DNA of 64,000 bases. It comes from Pontibacter arcticus. Its GTDB lineage: Bacteria > Bacteroidota > Bacteroidia > Cytophagales > Hymenobacteraceae. Below the pieces are notes generated by a model. That model was not told the origin of the DNA and did no database searches. It saw nothing but the letters and a program-made list of their open reading frames with translations. A program made the translations under genes and the position numbers. The stretch covers positions 498,501-562,500 of the forward strand of contig NZ_QMDV01000003.1 in the NCBI RefSeq assembly GCF_003284895.1, in the 5' to 3' direction. This document shows, piece by piece, positions 34,258-41,589 of this stretch. How positions within the stretch are numbered: the stretch's first letter is position 1; every line of letters begins with the position of its first letter.

Positions 34258-34884
34258 TTATACTTTCCGGAACAGTAAGGCCAGAATTCGCGGCATAGTA
34301 GTGCGGTCATCTTCATCAAAATATTCCTGCACGTTCTCTATTCTGAAGCCAGCCTGGGCTGCTGCTTGCATAAAATCCGAAAGATGATGCAGGTAACACG
34401 TTAAGACTTGTATGCCTTCCGCCGTTTCGAACCTGGCTTTAGAGTCGGTGTATTGTTTAAAAGGATGCAGCTCGCCCACATAAAGGTAACCGCCGGGAGC
34501 AAGAGCGCTTGCTGCTTTCCGGAAAATGGCGTTCAGGTCTTCGATGTGCTCCAGTACCAGGCTAAACGTAACCAGGTGGTAGGCCTGCTTCACAAAGTCC
34601 CAGTGCTGTGTTATATCAGCCTGAATAAATTCTGTAGTAGCAGCGTTCAGTTTCTCTTTTGCTTTGCGCAGCATTTCCTCCGAAAAATCTACTGCTGTAA
34701 GCGAAGCTGCTCTGGTTTGCAGCCACTCTGTATTTTTTCCGGTTCCGCAGCCAATCTCAAGGCAGGTATCAAACGGTATACTTTCCAGCATAACGCGTAT
34801 GGCAACAGCTTCCAGGTCGCGGGTTTTGTTTTGGTTGATATCGTATTGCGCTGCCCAGTTGTTATAAGCGTTTCTTACATCCAT
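34258..34884 (-). CDS. Class I SAM-dependent methyltransferase
   Basis: 208 residues from the ATG at 34884 (a GTG lies one codon upstream). Motif I is CLEIGCGTGKNTEWL (near residue 42), motif II LTAVDFSEEMLRKAK, then IQADITQHW and the post-motif VTFSLVLEHIEDLNAIFRKA, LAPGGYLYVGELHPFKQY. The set corresponds to the Methyltransf_11 group, acting on small molecules; the substrate is unknown. It is 14 bases downstream of the SIMPL gene on the same strand, so they are probably one transcript. Confidence 0.92.
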   Translation of the reverse strand: MDVRNAYNNWAAQYDINQNKTRDLEAVAIRVMLESIPFDTCLEIGCGTGKNTEWLQTRAASLTAVDFSEEMLRKAKEKLNAATTEFIQADITQHWDFVKQAYHLVTFSLVLEHIEDLNAIFRKAASALAPGGYLYVGELHPFKQYTDSKARFETAEGIQVLTCYLHHLSDFMQAAAQAGFRIENVQEYFDEDDRTTMPRILALLFRKV

Positions 34885-34898
34885 CACTTTTCTAAACT

Positions 34899-35612
34899 TT
34901 ATTTCAGAATAAACTTTACGTTGATGTTCGCAGCCAGCTCAATCTTATGAAAGTCGATATTCGGAGTTTCATCCTTCTTCATAGCAGCACCACTTACACC
35001 GTAAGCTGTAACAACCACTTCATTCAGCATTCCCTGAGATTGATAAGACCGCTGTCTGAATTCCGTATCTGTGATATGGATAGCCGGGCCAACGGTTTGC
35101 TTCAGCGGTTTGGTAAGGGCAAGGGCTTTTGTGCGGGCGTTTTCAGCTGCTTTAGACCGAAGTATGTTCTTGATTCCTTCCACATCCGAATGGTCCACGC
35201 GGTCGATGGAGGTGTTGGATATGTCCAGGCTTTCGAGCTGCCCGAATACCTTGCCGGCCGTTACGGCATCGCTTACTTTCAGGATGTATTGTTTTGATTT
35301 CAGGACTTCTTTGCCTTTCAGGAAATAGGTTTTAAAGTTACTGGCCATATCACTGGTGGTCAGGTTTTTTTCGATGTTGATGCCCAGGTCCTTCAGCGCT
35401 TTTGCCATCTTAATTTCCTGCGCTTCCACGGATGTTTTGTCTTTGGTATCTTTCTCTGAGAGCAGGATTTTGATGTAGATCTCGTTTGGCGTTACCAACG
35501 TGTCGGCGCTGCCAGTTACTTCGAGGTAAGGCTGGTCGAGGAAGTTTTTAGATTGGGCACTAGCCGCCAGCGTGGCTAGCAAAAGGAATGCGGTCAGGGT
35601 AAGTTTGTTCAT
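34899..35612 (-). CDS. SIMPL (DUF541) domain periplasmic protein
   Basis: 237 residues. A signal peptide (MNKLTLTAFLLLATLAASAQ) precedes the SIMPL domain: YLEVTGSADTLVTPNEIYIKILLSE, then QEIKMAKALKDLGI, KQYILKVSDAVTAGKVF and AAENARTKALALTKPLKQTVG. SIMPL proteins form oligomeric periplasmic assemblies of unclear role, with links to oxidative and envelope stress in other bacteria. It leads a probable two-gene transcript with the methyltransferase. Confidence 0.92.
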   Translation of the reverse strand: MNKLTLTAFLLLATLAASAQSKNFLDQPYLEVTGSADTLVTPNEIYIKILLSEKDTKDKTSVEAQEIKMAKALKDLGINIEKNLTTSDMASNFKTYFLKGKEVLKSKQYILKVSDAVTAGKVFGQLESLDISNTSIDRVDHSDVEGIKNILRSKAAENARTKALALTKPLKQTVGPAIHITDTEFRQRSYQSQGMLNEVVVTAYGVSGAAMKKDETPNIDFHKIELAANINVKFILK

Positions 35613-35755
35613 AAGGTATGCTGATAGGTTTTAAAGTGGAGTTGAGGACTATAGGTAGTAACTGTATTTATACTTTGCTTATTTTCGCTGAGGCCATTAA
35701 AAGCGATAGGGAAAGTATGGCCCGAGCACAGTTGTTAACGCATCCACGGACAAAT

Positions 35756-36742
35756 TTATACTTCTATACCATTATACTTCATCCATTGGTTTACCGTCTG
35801 CATCCAATATTTCAGGAATTCCGGGCTGAGGAATTGATTCGAAAAATCATTGAACCGTTGTACATGGATGCCGGTATAGTGTAGCCAGATGGCCAAGCCG
35901 CCATACGGAATCAGCCTTTTTTCTTCTGCCGAAATGGGAGTAACTAACTCATACCCTTTATAGAAACTTTCCCGCTTGCTTTCAAAGTTTTCCTTGTTCG
36001 ATTCGTTTCTGTAGAGCGTCATCAGGCTATAGGCCATATCTAAAAACAGCCAGCCGTTCCCGCAGTTATCAAAGTCGAAAATCGTGATGTCAGTGCCGTT
36101 CCTGATCTTCATATTTTCATACCAAAGGTCCAGGTGAACGATGCCGTAGCGCAACGCAGCCGCATCAGCTTGCTCAAACACAGCTAAAACTTTGGCATCG
36201 GCCCGTTCAAAATACTGCATTTCCTCGGAGGGCGCGTCGAAGTGATTTCTGGCTTCCTGCAAGGCCCAGCTAACCAGGCTGGCCGCGTTATAGGCTTTTC
36301 TGTGGATTGGCTTGTTTACGGTGAGCTGGTGCATTTTTGCCATCGCTGTGCCCAGTTGGTAACTCACTTCTTCCGACGGAACCCGGATCGTTTCACCATC
36401 GGCATAGGAAAACAAAACAGCAAAACGATCTCCTTCCGGCGCTTTCAGTTGGTTGATGTACTTCCCTTCGCGGTCCCTGATCGGGTATGCAACCGAAATC
36501 CCATGTTCGGTTAAGAAATTTAAAAGGGTTAGCTCCTCGGTAATTTCGCTTTCGGTTCGCCAGCCGTGGTAATACACCCGAAGTACAAATTTAGCAGTGG
36601 ATGTGCTGAGTAAGTACGTGTGGTTGATGCCTGTTTTCAGGATCTTACAAGTAGCATTTTCACCAAAACTATACTGAAGCACAAAAAACGCCGCCAGGTA
36701 ATCAGGTGAAAGTATGGAGCTGATAACAGGGGCGTGGTTCAT
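35756..36742 (-). CDS. Phosphotransferase enzyme family protein (APH/choline-kinase fold)
   Basis: 328 residues with the aminoglycoside-phosphotransferase-like kinase fold: CKILKTGINHTYLLSTSTAKFVLRVY is the nucleotide-binding lobe, YGIVHLDLWYENMKI carries the catalytic HxDxxxxN (HLDLWYEN), and ITIFDFDNCGNGWLFLDMAY the metal-binding D-x-D. This resembles homoserine kinase type II / spectinomycin-phosphotransferase relatives in Bacteroidota; a drug-resistance role should not be assumed. Its ATG lies 12 bases after the end of the last attC-like site, so it may be expressed from promoters in the cassette array. I found no attC-like site at its own 3' end, so it appears to be resident chromosome. 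Confidence 0.85.
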   Translation of the reverse strand: MNHAPVISSILSPDYLAAFFVLQYSFGENATCKILKTGINHTYLLSTSTAKFVLRVYYHGWRTESEITEELTLLNFLTEHGISVAYPIRDREGKYINQLKAPEGDRFAVLFSYADGETIRVPSEEVSYQLGTAMAKMHQLTVNKPIHRKAYNAASLVSWALQEARNHFDAPSEEMQYFERADAKVLAVFEQADAAALRYGIVHLDLWYENMKIRNGTDITIFDFDNCGNGWLFLDMAYSLMTLYRNESNKENFESKRESFYKGYELVTPISAEEKRLIPYGGLAIWLHYTGIHVQRFNDFSNQFLSPEFLKYWMQTVNQWMKYNGIEV

Positions 36743-36753
36743 TTTTTAATTGT

Positions 36754-36820
36754 ATTTAACGGATTGGTATAGCAGATGGCAAGGCGTCAGCCGAAGCATG
36801 ACTGCTATACTTTGTTGGGT
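36754..36820 (-). other. attC-like recombination site (downstream cassette)
   Basis: Read on the minus strand: R'' box ACCCAAC (36814-36820), arm GTATAGCAG, a 26-base centre, complementary arm CTGCTATAC, unpaired extra bases, and R' box GTTAAAT (36754-36760). Both boxes match the integron consensus RYYYAAC and GTTRRRY. The stop codon of the upstream HEPN gene lies inside it, as is common for cassettes. The R'' box is the exact complement of the box at the start of its own cassette (GTTGGGT at 37881-37887), which is what circularisation of a cassette requires. It has the same 67-bp length and a related centre (GATGG...AGCCGA...GCAT) as the site at 37881-37947. Confidence 0.8.
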
Positions 36821-37866
36821 GTTTTTTTTATTTTCACTTCCTTCCAAGCATCAAAGTCTTCTAGGGAAAAGTCGCTTTTATCTGATAAAGATTCCCTTGA
36901 ACTTTCTTCAACATCTGGAAAAGAGATATGCTTAAGCCCTGAGGCCTTCTTTAGAAGAAGTTGTACAGCAGTATACAAGTCAAGAGCTATCTGTTGTGAT
37001 ACTCCTTTACCTTCATGAACAAGTTTGTTTCTTGCTTGTCTGGCAGGGTATAGCTTTGAAATTATACCTTCATCCAATATTCCATTTTGGTACATAATTT
37101 CTTGTTTTACTGAGGTACTCCACGTTCTGCTATCATTTTTAAGTGACTTAATTCTTCCAGAAATTGGGTCTTTAGGATGATATTTCGTGTCTATTAAATA
37201 AAAATTATTCCATACAAAATCTATCAATTGTTCAACAGTAATCCATAAGTTAGATAATACTAAGTCCCAATTTCGGTATGTTATTTCTGTTACCCCCCTC
37301 ACTAAAAACTTGGGAGTTAAATTATTTATTTTAGAAAGTATATTATTACCTGCACCTATTGTTTTATGGAATTCGCTAACAGTTATGTAATTTGGATTAG
37401 AAAGAATGATGCTATCCATATTACTTGCGACCTTCATTCTTAGCTTTGAATGTAAGTGAGTAGAGGCACTATTTCCAAAATCTACAGGCCATATGAAGCT
37501 TTGTTTATGAAGCTTCCCATTAACTATGTCTCTTCTATCTACCGCTTCACAATAAATTCCTCCAAGTAATATTTTACAGAATAAGTTGTTAAAAAAGTCA
37601 ACTGCTTTTTCCTTCTCAGAGAACGTACTGAATTTAGGTATAGCCAGTGCACCATCATAGCAGATGATTAAATCAAAATCAAATGAGTCTATTGGCGAAG
37701 AGCTAACAATTTTGCATAACTTCCCATGGTTGTATGTATTAGAATTGATTTCTTCTAACTCAACCTTGAGTGGTTCTTCATTATCGGGTACAATTAGAGT
37801 AAAAGGAGTAAGGTATGTTACCCAGCTTGGACTATTAAAATGTTCTTTTCGTTTCTCTTTATCCAT
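36805..37866 (-). CDS. HEPN-domain protein, putative RNase (integron-like cassette gene)
   Basis: 353 residues, AT-rich compared with its surroundings. The C-terminal third is helical and contains PARQARNKLVHEGKGV; R279 and H284 in RNKLVH form the R-x4-H motif of HEPN ribonucleases, in the ARNKLVHEG context seen in ApeA-type and other HEPN proteins of phage defence. The N-terminal 180 residues are mostly beta (LTPFTLIVPDNEEPLKVELEE, FDFDLIICYDGALAIP), comparable in layout to the N-terminal sensing domains of such proteins, but I cannot name the domain. The start codon ATG lies 20 bases after the cassette boundary, and the stop lies within the attC-like site. Likely a toxin-like or antiphage effector; that is inference from motif and context. 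Confidence 0.72.
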   Translation of the reverse strand: MDKEKRKEHFNSPSWVTYLTPFTLIVPDNEEPLKVELEEINSNTYNHGKLCKIVSSSPIDSFDFDLIICYDGALAIPKFSTFSEKEKAVDFFNNLFCKILLGGIYCEAVDRRDIVNGKLHKQSFIWPVDFGNSASTHLHSKLRMKVASNMDSIILSNPNYITVSEFHKTIGAGNNILSKINNLTPKFLVRGVTEITYRNWDLVLSNLWITVEQLIDFVWNNFYLIDTKYHPKDPISGRIKSLKNDSRTWSTSVKQEIMYQNGILDEGIISKLYPARQARNKLVHEGKGVSQQIALDLYTAVQLLLKKASGLKHISFPDVEESSRESLSDKSDFSLEDFDAWKEVKIKKTPNKV

Positions 37867-37880
37867 CTTATTTTAATTTC

Positions 37881-37947
37881 ACCCAACGGTGTTCGTGCAG
37901 CCGATGGGCGAGGCGGAGCCGAGCATAAAGGCTGAACTTTGTTGGCG
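37881..37947 (-). other. attC-like recombination site (between the two cassettes)
   Basis: On the minus strand: R'' CGCCAAC (37941-37947), arm AAAGTTCAGCC, a 27-base centre, arm GGCTGCACGAACACC with extra unpaired bases, and R' GTTGGGT (37881-37887, perfect GTTRRRY). R'' departs from RYYYAAC in two bases, but it is the exact complement of the GTTGGCG found at the start of the same cassette (38524-38530). The asymmetric bulged arms are typical of attC sites folded as single strands. Confidence 0.8.
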
Positions 37948-37976
37948 GAGTTTGTTTTTCTGGTTTATCATCTACC

Positions 37977-38477
37977 TTATTGACAGGAGCGAAAAATCCA
38001 TTCTTTTCCTGACTTGGTTTTGATCTTTACTTTAGACTTCTTCCTAAATTCATCACTTGAAATTTCTGACAACTGATATGGCTTTAGAAATCTGAACCCC
38101 ATATCAGGATAAGAGAGTTGAAATTCATTATCGTTTATTCTTCTTAATAATGCTATTCGTGATGAATATGCTGCGGAATCTTCAATGGTTTCTGAGGAGT
38201 CCTTCCATACATAGACCGTAACTTTTTTCCCTTGTTCCAGAATTTGATTGACTACTGTATCCATGCTGGTAAAGGAAACAACAAGAGCATCTGGTGCCTC
38301 CTCTCCATCTGAAACAAGTTCTACTCTAATGTTACTAACACATGTATAATTGTCTTTTTGAATGGCTTGACCTCCACCTACCCTTTCCTTTGAAGCAGCA
38401 ACATTCCCCTTTTTTTTACAGCACATGAGGGATGTAACAAAAGTAAAAGCCATCGTAATTATTATGATATTCCTCAT
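37977..38477 (-). CDS. Putative lipoprotein of unknown function (integron-like cassette gene)
   Basis: 166 residues. MRNIIIITMAFTFVTSLMCC is a hydrophobic leader ending in a cysteine pair that could be a lipobox. The mature protein is a small alpha/beta domain (VSNIRVELVSDGEEAPDALV ... KVTVYVWKDSSETIEDSA ... RIALLRRINDNEFQLSYPDMG) without a recognised family. AT-rich. It occupies a cassette running from 38529 to 37887 with its own 3' attC-like site, so it is probably mobile. No promoter is evident inside the cassette, so expression may depend on read-through. Confidence 0.68.
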   Translation of the reverse strand: MRNIIIITMAFTFVTSLMCCKKKGNVAASKERVGGGQAIQKDNYTCVSNIRVELVSDGEEAPDALVVSFTSMDTVVNQILEQGKKVTVYVWKDSSETIEDSAAYSSRIALLRRINDNEFQLSYPDMGFRFLKPYQLSEISSDEFRKKSKVKIKTKSGKEWIFRSCQ

Positions 38478-38523
38478 GCTATGAGAACTTCTTAACTTTG
38501 GTTTTATTAGTCATTACAATCAC

Positions 38524-38602
38524 CGCCAACTACTAGATAAGCGAAAACATACGCTTTACCTACTAAAAACAGCGGATTATGCGTATGTTTTCGCCTTGTA
38601 AT
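38524..38602 (-). other. Upstream cassette boundary and hairpin, possible degenerate attC or terminator
   Basis: GTTGGCG on the minus strand (38524-38530) marks the start of the first cassette. Just upstream, GCGAAAACATACGC (38541-38554) pairs perfectly with GCGTATGTTTTCGC (38581-38594) around a 26-base centre, the same centre length as in the two attC-like sites. Beyond it ATTACAA/TTGTAAT also pair. No AAC-containing R'' box is present, so it is either a decayed attC or the terminator of the M28 peptidase gene beside which the array was inserted. Confidence 0.5.
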
Positions 38603-39904
38603 TTACTTCACTAAAGCCTTGTCTACTCGGGTGGGAGTGTCTTCTCCGCTTACCACGCCCTGGGAAGCCAGCGCGATCAGTTTTACCATGTGCGTCATGT
38701 GGTCCATGTCGAGGTTCTCGAACTCGTCTTTCACAGTGTGGTAGGTTTTATCCAGGTCTATCTGCACCGAACTGATAGTATGCGCCGGAACACCTAAGCG
38801 GGCCAAAGTCGCGTTGTCGGAACGGTAAAAAAGGTTTTGCTCCGGGTACGGGTCCGGGTGGATGGCGTAGGTAGAGCCGGCCAGTCGTTTCTGCATCAGA
38901 GCACCTAGCGAAGACCGCTCGAAGCCAGTTAAGTACGCGCTGTTCGGACCGAATTTAGCTGTTTTGCCCACCATTTCGATGTTAAACATGGCTACCAGCT
39001 GGTCGGGGTTAAGCTGCTCCGAAAAATATTTAGAGCCGTAACCGCCAATCTCTTCAGACGTGAAAGCCACAAAAAGAAGCGTACGCTCCGGTTGGCCTTG
39101 CTTTTTGTAATAATCTGCCAGCATCATCATGGCCGTGGTGCCCGAAGCATCATCGTCGGCGCCGTTGGCAATGCTGTCGCCATCTATAGCGTGGCCAATG
39201 CCGATGTGGTCGTAGTGGCCCGAGAAAACAACGTACTCATTTTTACGCTTGCCCTCGATCATGCCGGCCACGTTGGTAAGCGGCAACTTTTCGATCTTGT
39301 TCTCTACTTCGAGGTTGTACTTTTTAGCTGAAGGCTGGTCGGTAAGTATAAACACGCGGTTGCTAGTGCTTTTGCCAAGTTCCTGCTTCACGCTGCCGCG
39401 GCCAATATAACCCTGGTAGCTTTTAAAGAACTCGGTGTGTTTGGGATGCACCAGTACCAGGGCATCATTTTTAGCAGCATTCAGCTGGCCCAGGCTTTTT
39501 CGGAAATCATCGTTCTCACCGATCATCACCACCTGGCGCTTGCCGTCGTTTTTCCATTCCAGCTCTTTGCTTTCGGTTATCGCAAAAATATTTTCTTTGG
39601 CTATTTTCTTGCCATTCAGTTTGGCTTCGTGCTCGGTTGGCGTGATGCGGTAAACATGGAAAGTCTGTTTAAAATCGGTGCCGCCGGCAAGTGGTTGCAG
39701 GCCGATGCGGGTAAATTCTGCGGAAATAAAATCGGCTGCTTTCTCGATGCCGGGCGTAAACGAGGCGCGGCCTTCCATGTCATCGGCGCTGAGGGTGCGC
39801 ATTAGGCGGGTGGTTTCCTGCTGAGAGATGGTATTTATACTTTGTGCCGAAACAGCGCTGCTGAAACTTAAGGCAAGCGCGGCAAGCAAAATTCTTTTTT
39901 GCAT
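38603..39904 (-). CDS. M28 family zinc aminopeptidase, secreted
   Basis: 433 residues with a signal peptide (MQKRILLAALALSFSSAVSA). A protease-associated-like segment (residues about 100-200) precedes the catalytic domain, whose two-zinc ligands are visible: SGHYDHIGIG (His, near 230), NGADDDASG (bridging Asp, near 248), TSEEIGGYG (Glu-Glu), and the later PDPYPEQNLFYRSDN and YHTVKDEF (last His). It should cleave N-terminal residues from peptides in the periplasm or outside. The gene abuts the cassette array on its 3' side. Confidence 0.93.
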   Translation of the reverse strand: MQKRILLAALALSFSSAVSAQSINTISQQETTRLMRTLSADDMEGRASFTPGIEKAADFISAEFTRIGLQPLAGGTDFKQTFHVYRITPTEHEAKLNGKKIAKENIFAITESKELEWKNDGKRQVVMIGENDDFRKSLGQLNAAKNDALVLVHPKHTEFFKSYQGYIGRGSVKQELGKSTSNRVFILTDQPSAKKYNLEVENKIEKLPLTNVAGMIEGKRKNEYVVFSGHYDHIGIGHAIDGDSIANGADDDASGTTAMMMLADYYKKQGQPERTLLFVAFTSEEIGGYGSKYFSEQLNPDQLVAMFNIEMVGKTAKFGPNSAYLTGFERSSLGALMQKRLAGSTYAIHPDPYPEQNLFYRSDNATLARLGVPAHTISSVQIDLDKTYHTVKDEFENLDMDHMTHMVKLIALASQGVVSGEDTPTRVDKALVK

Positions 39905-40073
39905 AGTAAGGTGTAAATAAAGTTAGTTGTATGAGCTTTTAATGTATAGAAAACTCAATATACTTAAACTTTATAAAACCACATTGCAAATTTGATCAGA
40001 AGGGAAAGATAAAAAATAACCTGCTTGCCTGGGTGCCACAAGAGCAGCCACGGCTTCGGATTTATACTTGCAC

Positions 40074-40682
40074 TTACCTGAATCTGCGCCCGGGATTTTT
40101 ATAGGTTGCTACGGGTTTGCTCACACCTTTTAAAAGTATGATTTCCTGGGGTGTAAGCTCGCGGTACTGGCCGGGTTGCAACTCGTTTAGCGCCAGCGGC
40201 CCGATGGCCGGACGGATCAGGCGGAGCGTGGGATAACCGACAGCGGCCGTCATGCGGCGCACCTGGCGGTTCATGCCCTGCGATATCTTTATTTCGAGCC
40301 AGCTGGTGGGTTTATTAGCCCGGAACCGGATAGGCGTAGAGCGTTCCCATACTTCAGGTTCGTCTATCAGTTTTACTTTGGCGGGCGCGGTTTTTACATC
40401 TTTTACAAGTACACCGTTGCGCAGTTGCCTAAGTGCTTCTTCGGTTGGTTCGCCTTCTACCTGCACCCAATACGTTTTTTTGATCTTGAATTTCGGGTCC
40501 GATAAGCGGTGCTGCAACGCTTTGTCGTCAGTCAGTAAAACCAGGCCTTCGCTGTCGTAATCGAGCCGGCCGACAGGGTAAATGTTGGGCACTTTTACAA
40601 AATCTTTGAGCGTGGCGCGGCCGGTTTCGTCAGTAAACTGCGTCAGCACTTCGTAGGGTTTATTTAAGATCAGGTAAGGCAA
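40074..40682 (-). CDS. rRNA pseudouridine synthase, RsuA/RluE family
   Basis: 202 residues. The opening LILNKPYEVLTQFTDETGRATL, catalytic YPVGRLDYDSEGLVLLTDD (Asp in GRLDYDS, near residue 41), LSDPKFKIKKTYWVQVEG and the C-terminal GMNRQVRRMTAAVGYPTLRLIR form the standard RluE-type catalytic domain. There is no N-terminal S4 domain, as in RluE, which modifies U2457 of 23S rRNA in E. coli; the target here is inferred. The start is TTG at 40682; the upstream frame stops with TAA four codons earlier. Confidence 0.9.
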   Translation of the reverse strand: MPYLILNKPYEVLTQFTDETGRATLKDFVKVPNIYPVGRLDYDSEGLVLLTDDKALQHRLSDPKFKIKKTYWVQVEGEPTEEALRQLRNGVLVKDVKTAPAKVKLIDEPEVWERSTPIRFRANKPTSWLEIKISQGMNRQVRRMTAAVGYPTLRLIRPAIGPLALNELQPGQYRELTPQEIILLKGVSKPVATYKNPGRRFR

Positions 40683-40683
40683 G

Positions 40684-40775
40684 GGAGTTGGAAGTTAGAG
40701 GTAAGAGTTTGGAAAGTTAGAAGGTTAGGAAGTTACAGAAGTTAAAAAGTTAGTTTAAGTTAGAAAGTTTTATAG
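40684..40775. repeat. Degenerate GTTAGAAGTT-type simple repeat
   Basis: About ten imperfect copies of a (G)AAGTTAGA unit (GGAAGTTAG, GAAAGTTAG, GGAAGTTAC, AAAAGTTAG) in the spacer between the pseudouridine synthase and acetyltransferase genes. The reverse complement of the same theme recurs at 59757-59801. It has no coding sense in any frame. Confidence 0.6.
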
Positions 40776-40860
40776 GTTTGAACTTAAAAATCATACTTTA
40801 TTTTTAAAAGCGATTTTTTGGAGATGAAGTCTACTTTTCGACTTCTTACTTCCCAGACTC

Positions 40861-41436
40861 TTACTTCCCAAACTTCTCAAACTTCTCAAACTCCGGCAAT
40901 AATAACGAATGCACCAGTGAGTCTTCGTTTACGCCGTTCACTACGTAATGTCCGCGCAGGTTGCCTTCCAGGGTAAAACCGAATTTCTGCAGTAACTTCA
41001 GCGAGGGCTCATTATAACTTGCCACCATTGCCTCGATGCGGTAAAGCTGCATCCGCTCGAACCCAAAAGCAAGTATGGGAGCCAGGGCTTCGCTCATAAT
41101 GCCTTTGTTTTTTGAACTGTCGTCTAATAAATGGTAGCCAATTTCGGCGCGCCGGTGGTGCCGCACCCACGTATGAAAATCGCAGCGGCCCAGTACTTTC
41201 TGATCTGTTTTGTCAAGTATCCGGAAGTTCTTGAAAGTATAATAATAAGAGCTGATGCCCTTGCGGAATTTCTTCTTTTCAGCATCCAGAATGTCCTGCG
41301 ACGCAAACCCCATGTAAGTAATTATTTCCTCGTCGCTACATTCCGTAAAAAGCTCGTGCATCAGTTTTGGTGTCAGCTCACTTAAAAGCAGGCGTTCGGT
41401 TTCGATAACGATGGACTCGGCGCTGGTCAGTTTCAT
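40861..41436 (-). CDS. GNAT family N-acetyltransferase (RimJ/RimL-like)
   Basis: 191 residues of the acetyltransferase 3 type: IVIETERLLLSELTPKLMHELF at the start, FRILDKTDQKVLGRCDFHTW and HHRRAEIGYHLLDDSSKNKGIMSEALAPILAFGFE, where the usual R/Q-x-x-G-x-A/G loop is reduced to KNKGIMSEA, then RIEAMVASYNEPSLKLLQKFGFTLEGNLRGHY. It likely acetylates an amino group of a protein or small molecule, but the substrate is unknown. Confidence 0.9.
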   Translation of the reverse strand: MKLTSAESIVIETERLLLSELTPKLMHELFTECSDEEIITYMGFASQDILDAEKKKFRKGISSYYYTFKNFRILDKTDQKVLGRCDFHTWVRHHRRAEIGYHLLDDSSKNKGIMSEALAPILAFGFERMQLYRIEAMVASYNEPSLKLLQKFGFTLEGNLRGHYVVNGVNEDSLVHSLLLPEFEKFEKFGK

Positions 41437-41589
41437 AGTTTTTATTTTGATAAAAGAGGCTTATGACAAATACTTTCAACTCATACTTCTGTTGGACATT
41501 TTGATCACTTAGTTACAGCAGAAAGTGCCTTGCAGATGCTTCGTATTAAAGATTCGCAGGTATATTTCGGATTTGCTCCAAAGCTCCCA

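Noticed and set aside
35756..36742. The phosphotransferase gene as a third integron cassette
   Set aside because: It begins right after the last attC-like site, but its 3' flank (around 35700-35756) has no palindrome with an R'' box complementary to its TTAAAT start, so it is more likely resident chromosome.
35756..36742. Aminoglycoside resistance gene
   Set aside because: The kinase fold is shared by homoserine, choline and many other kinases; nothing in the sequence points to a drug substrate.
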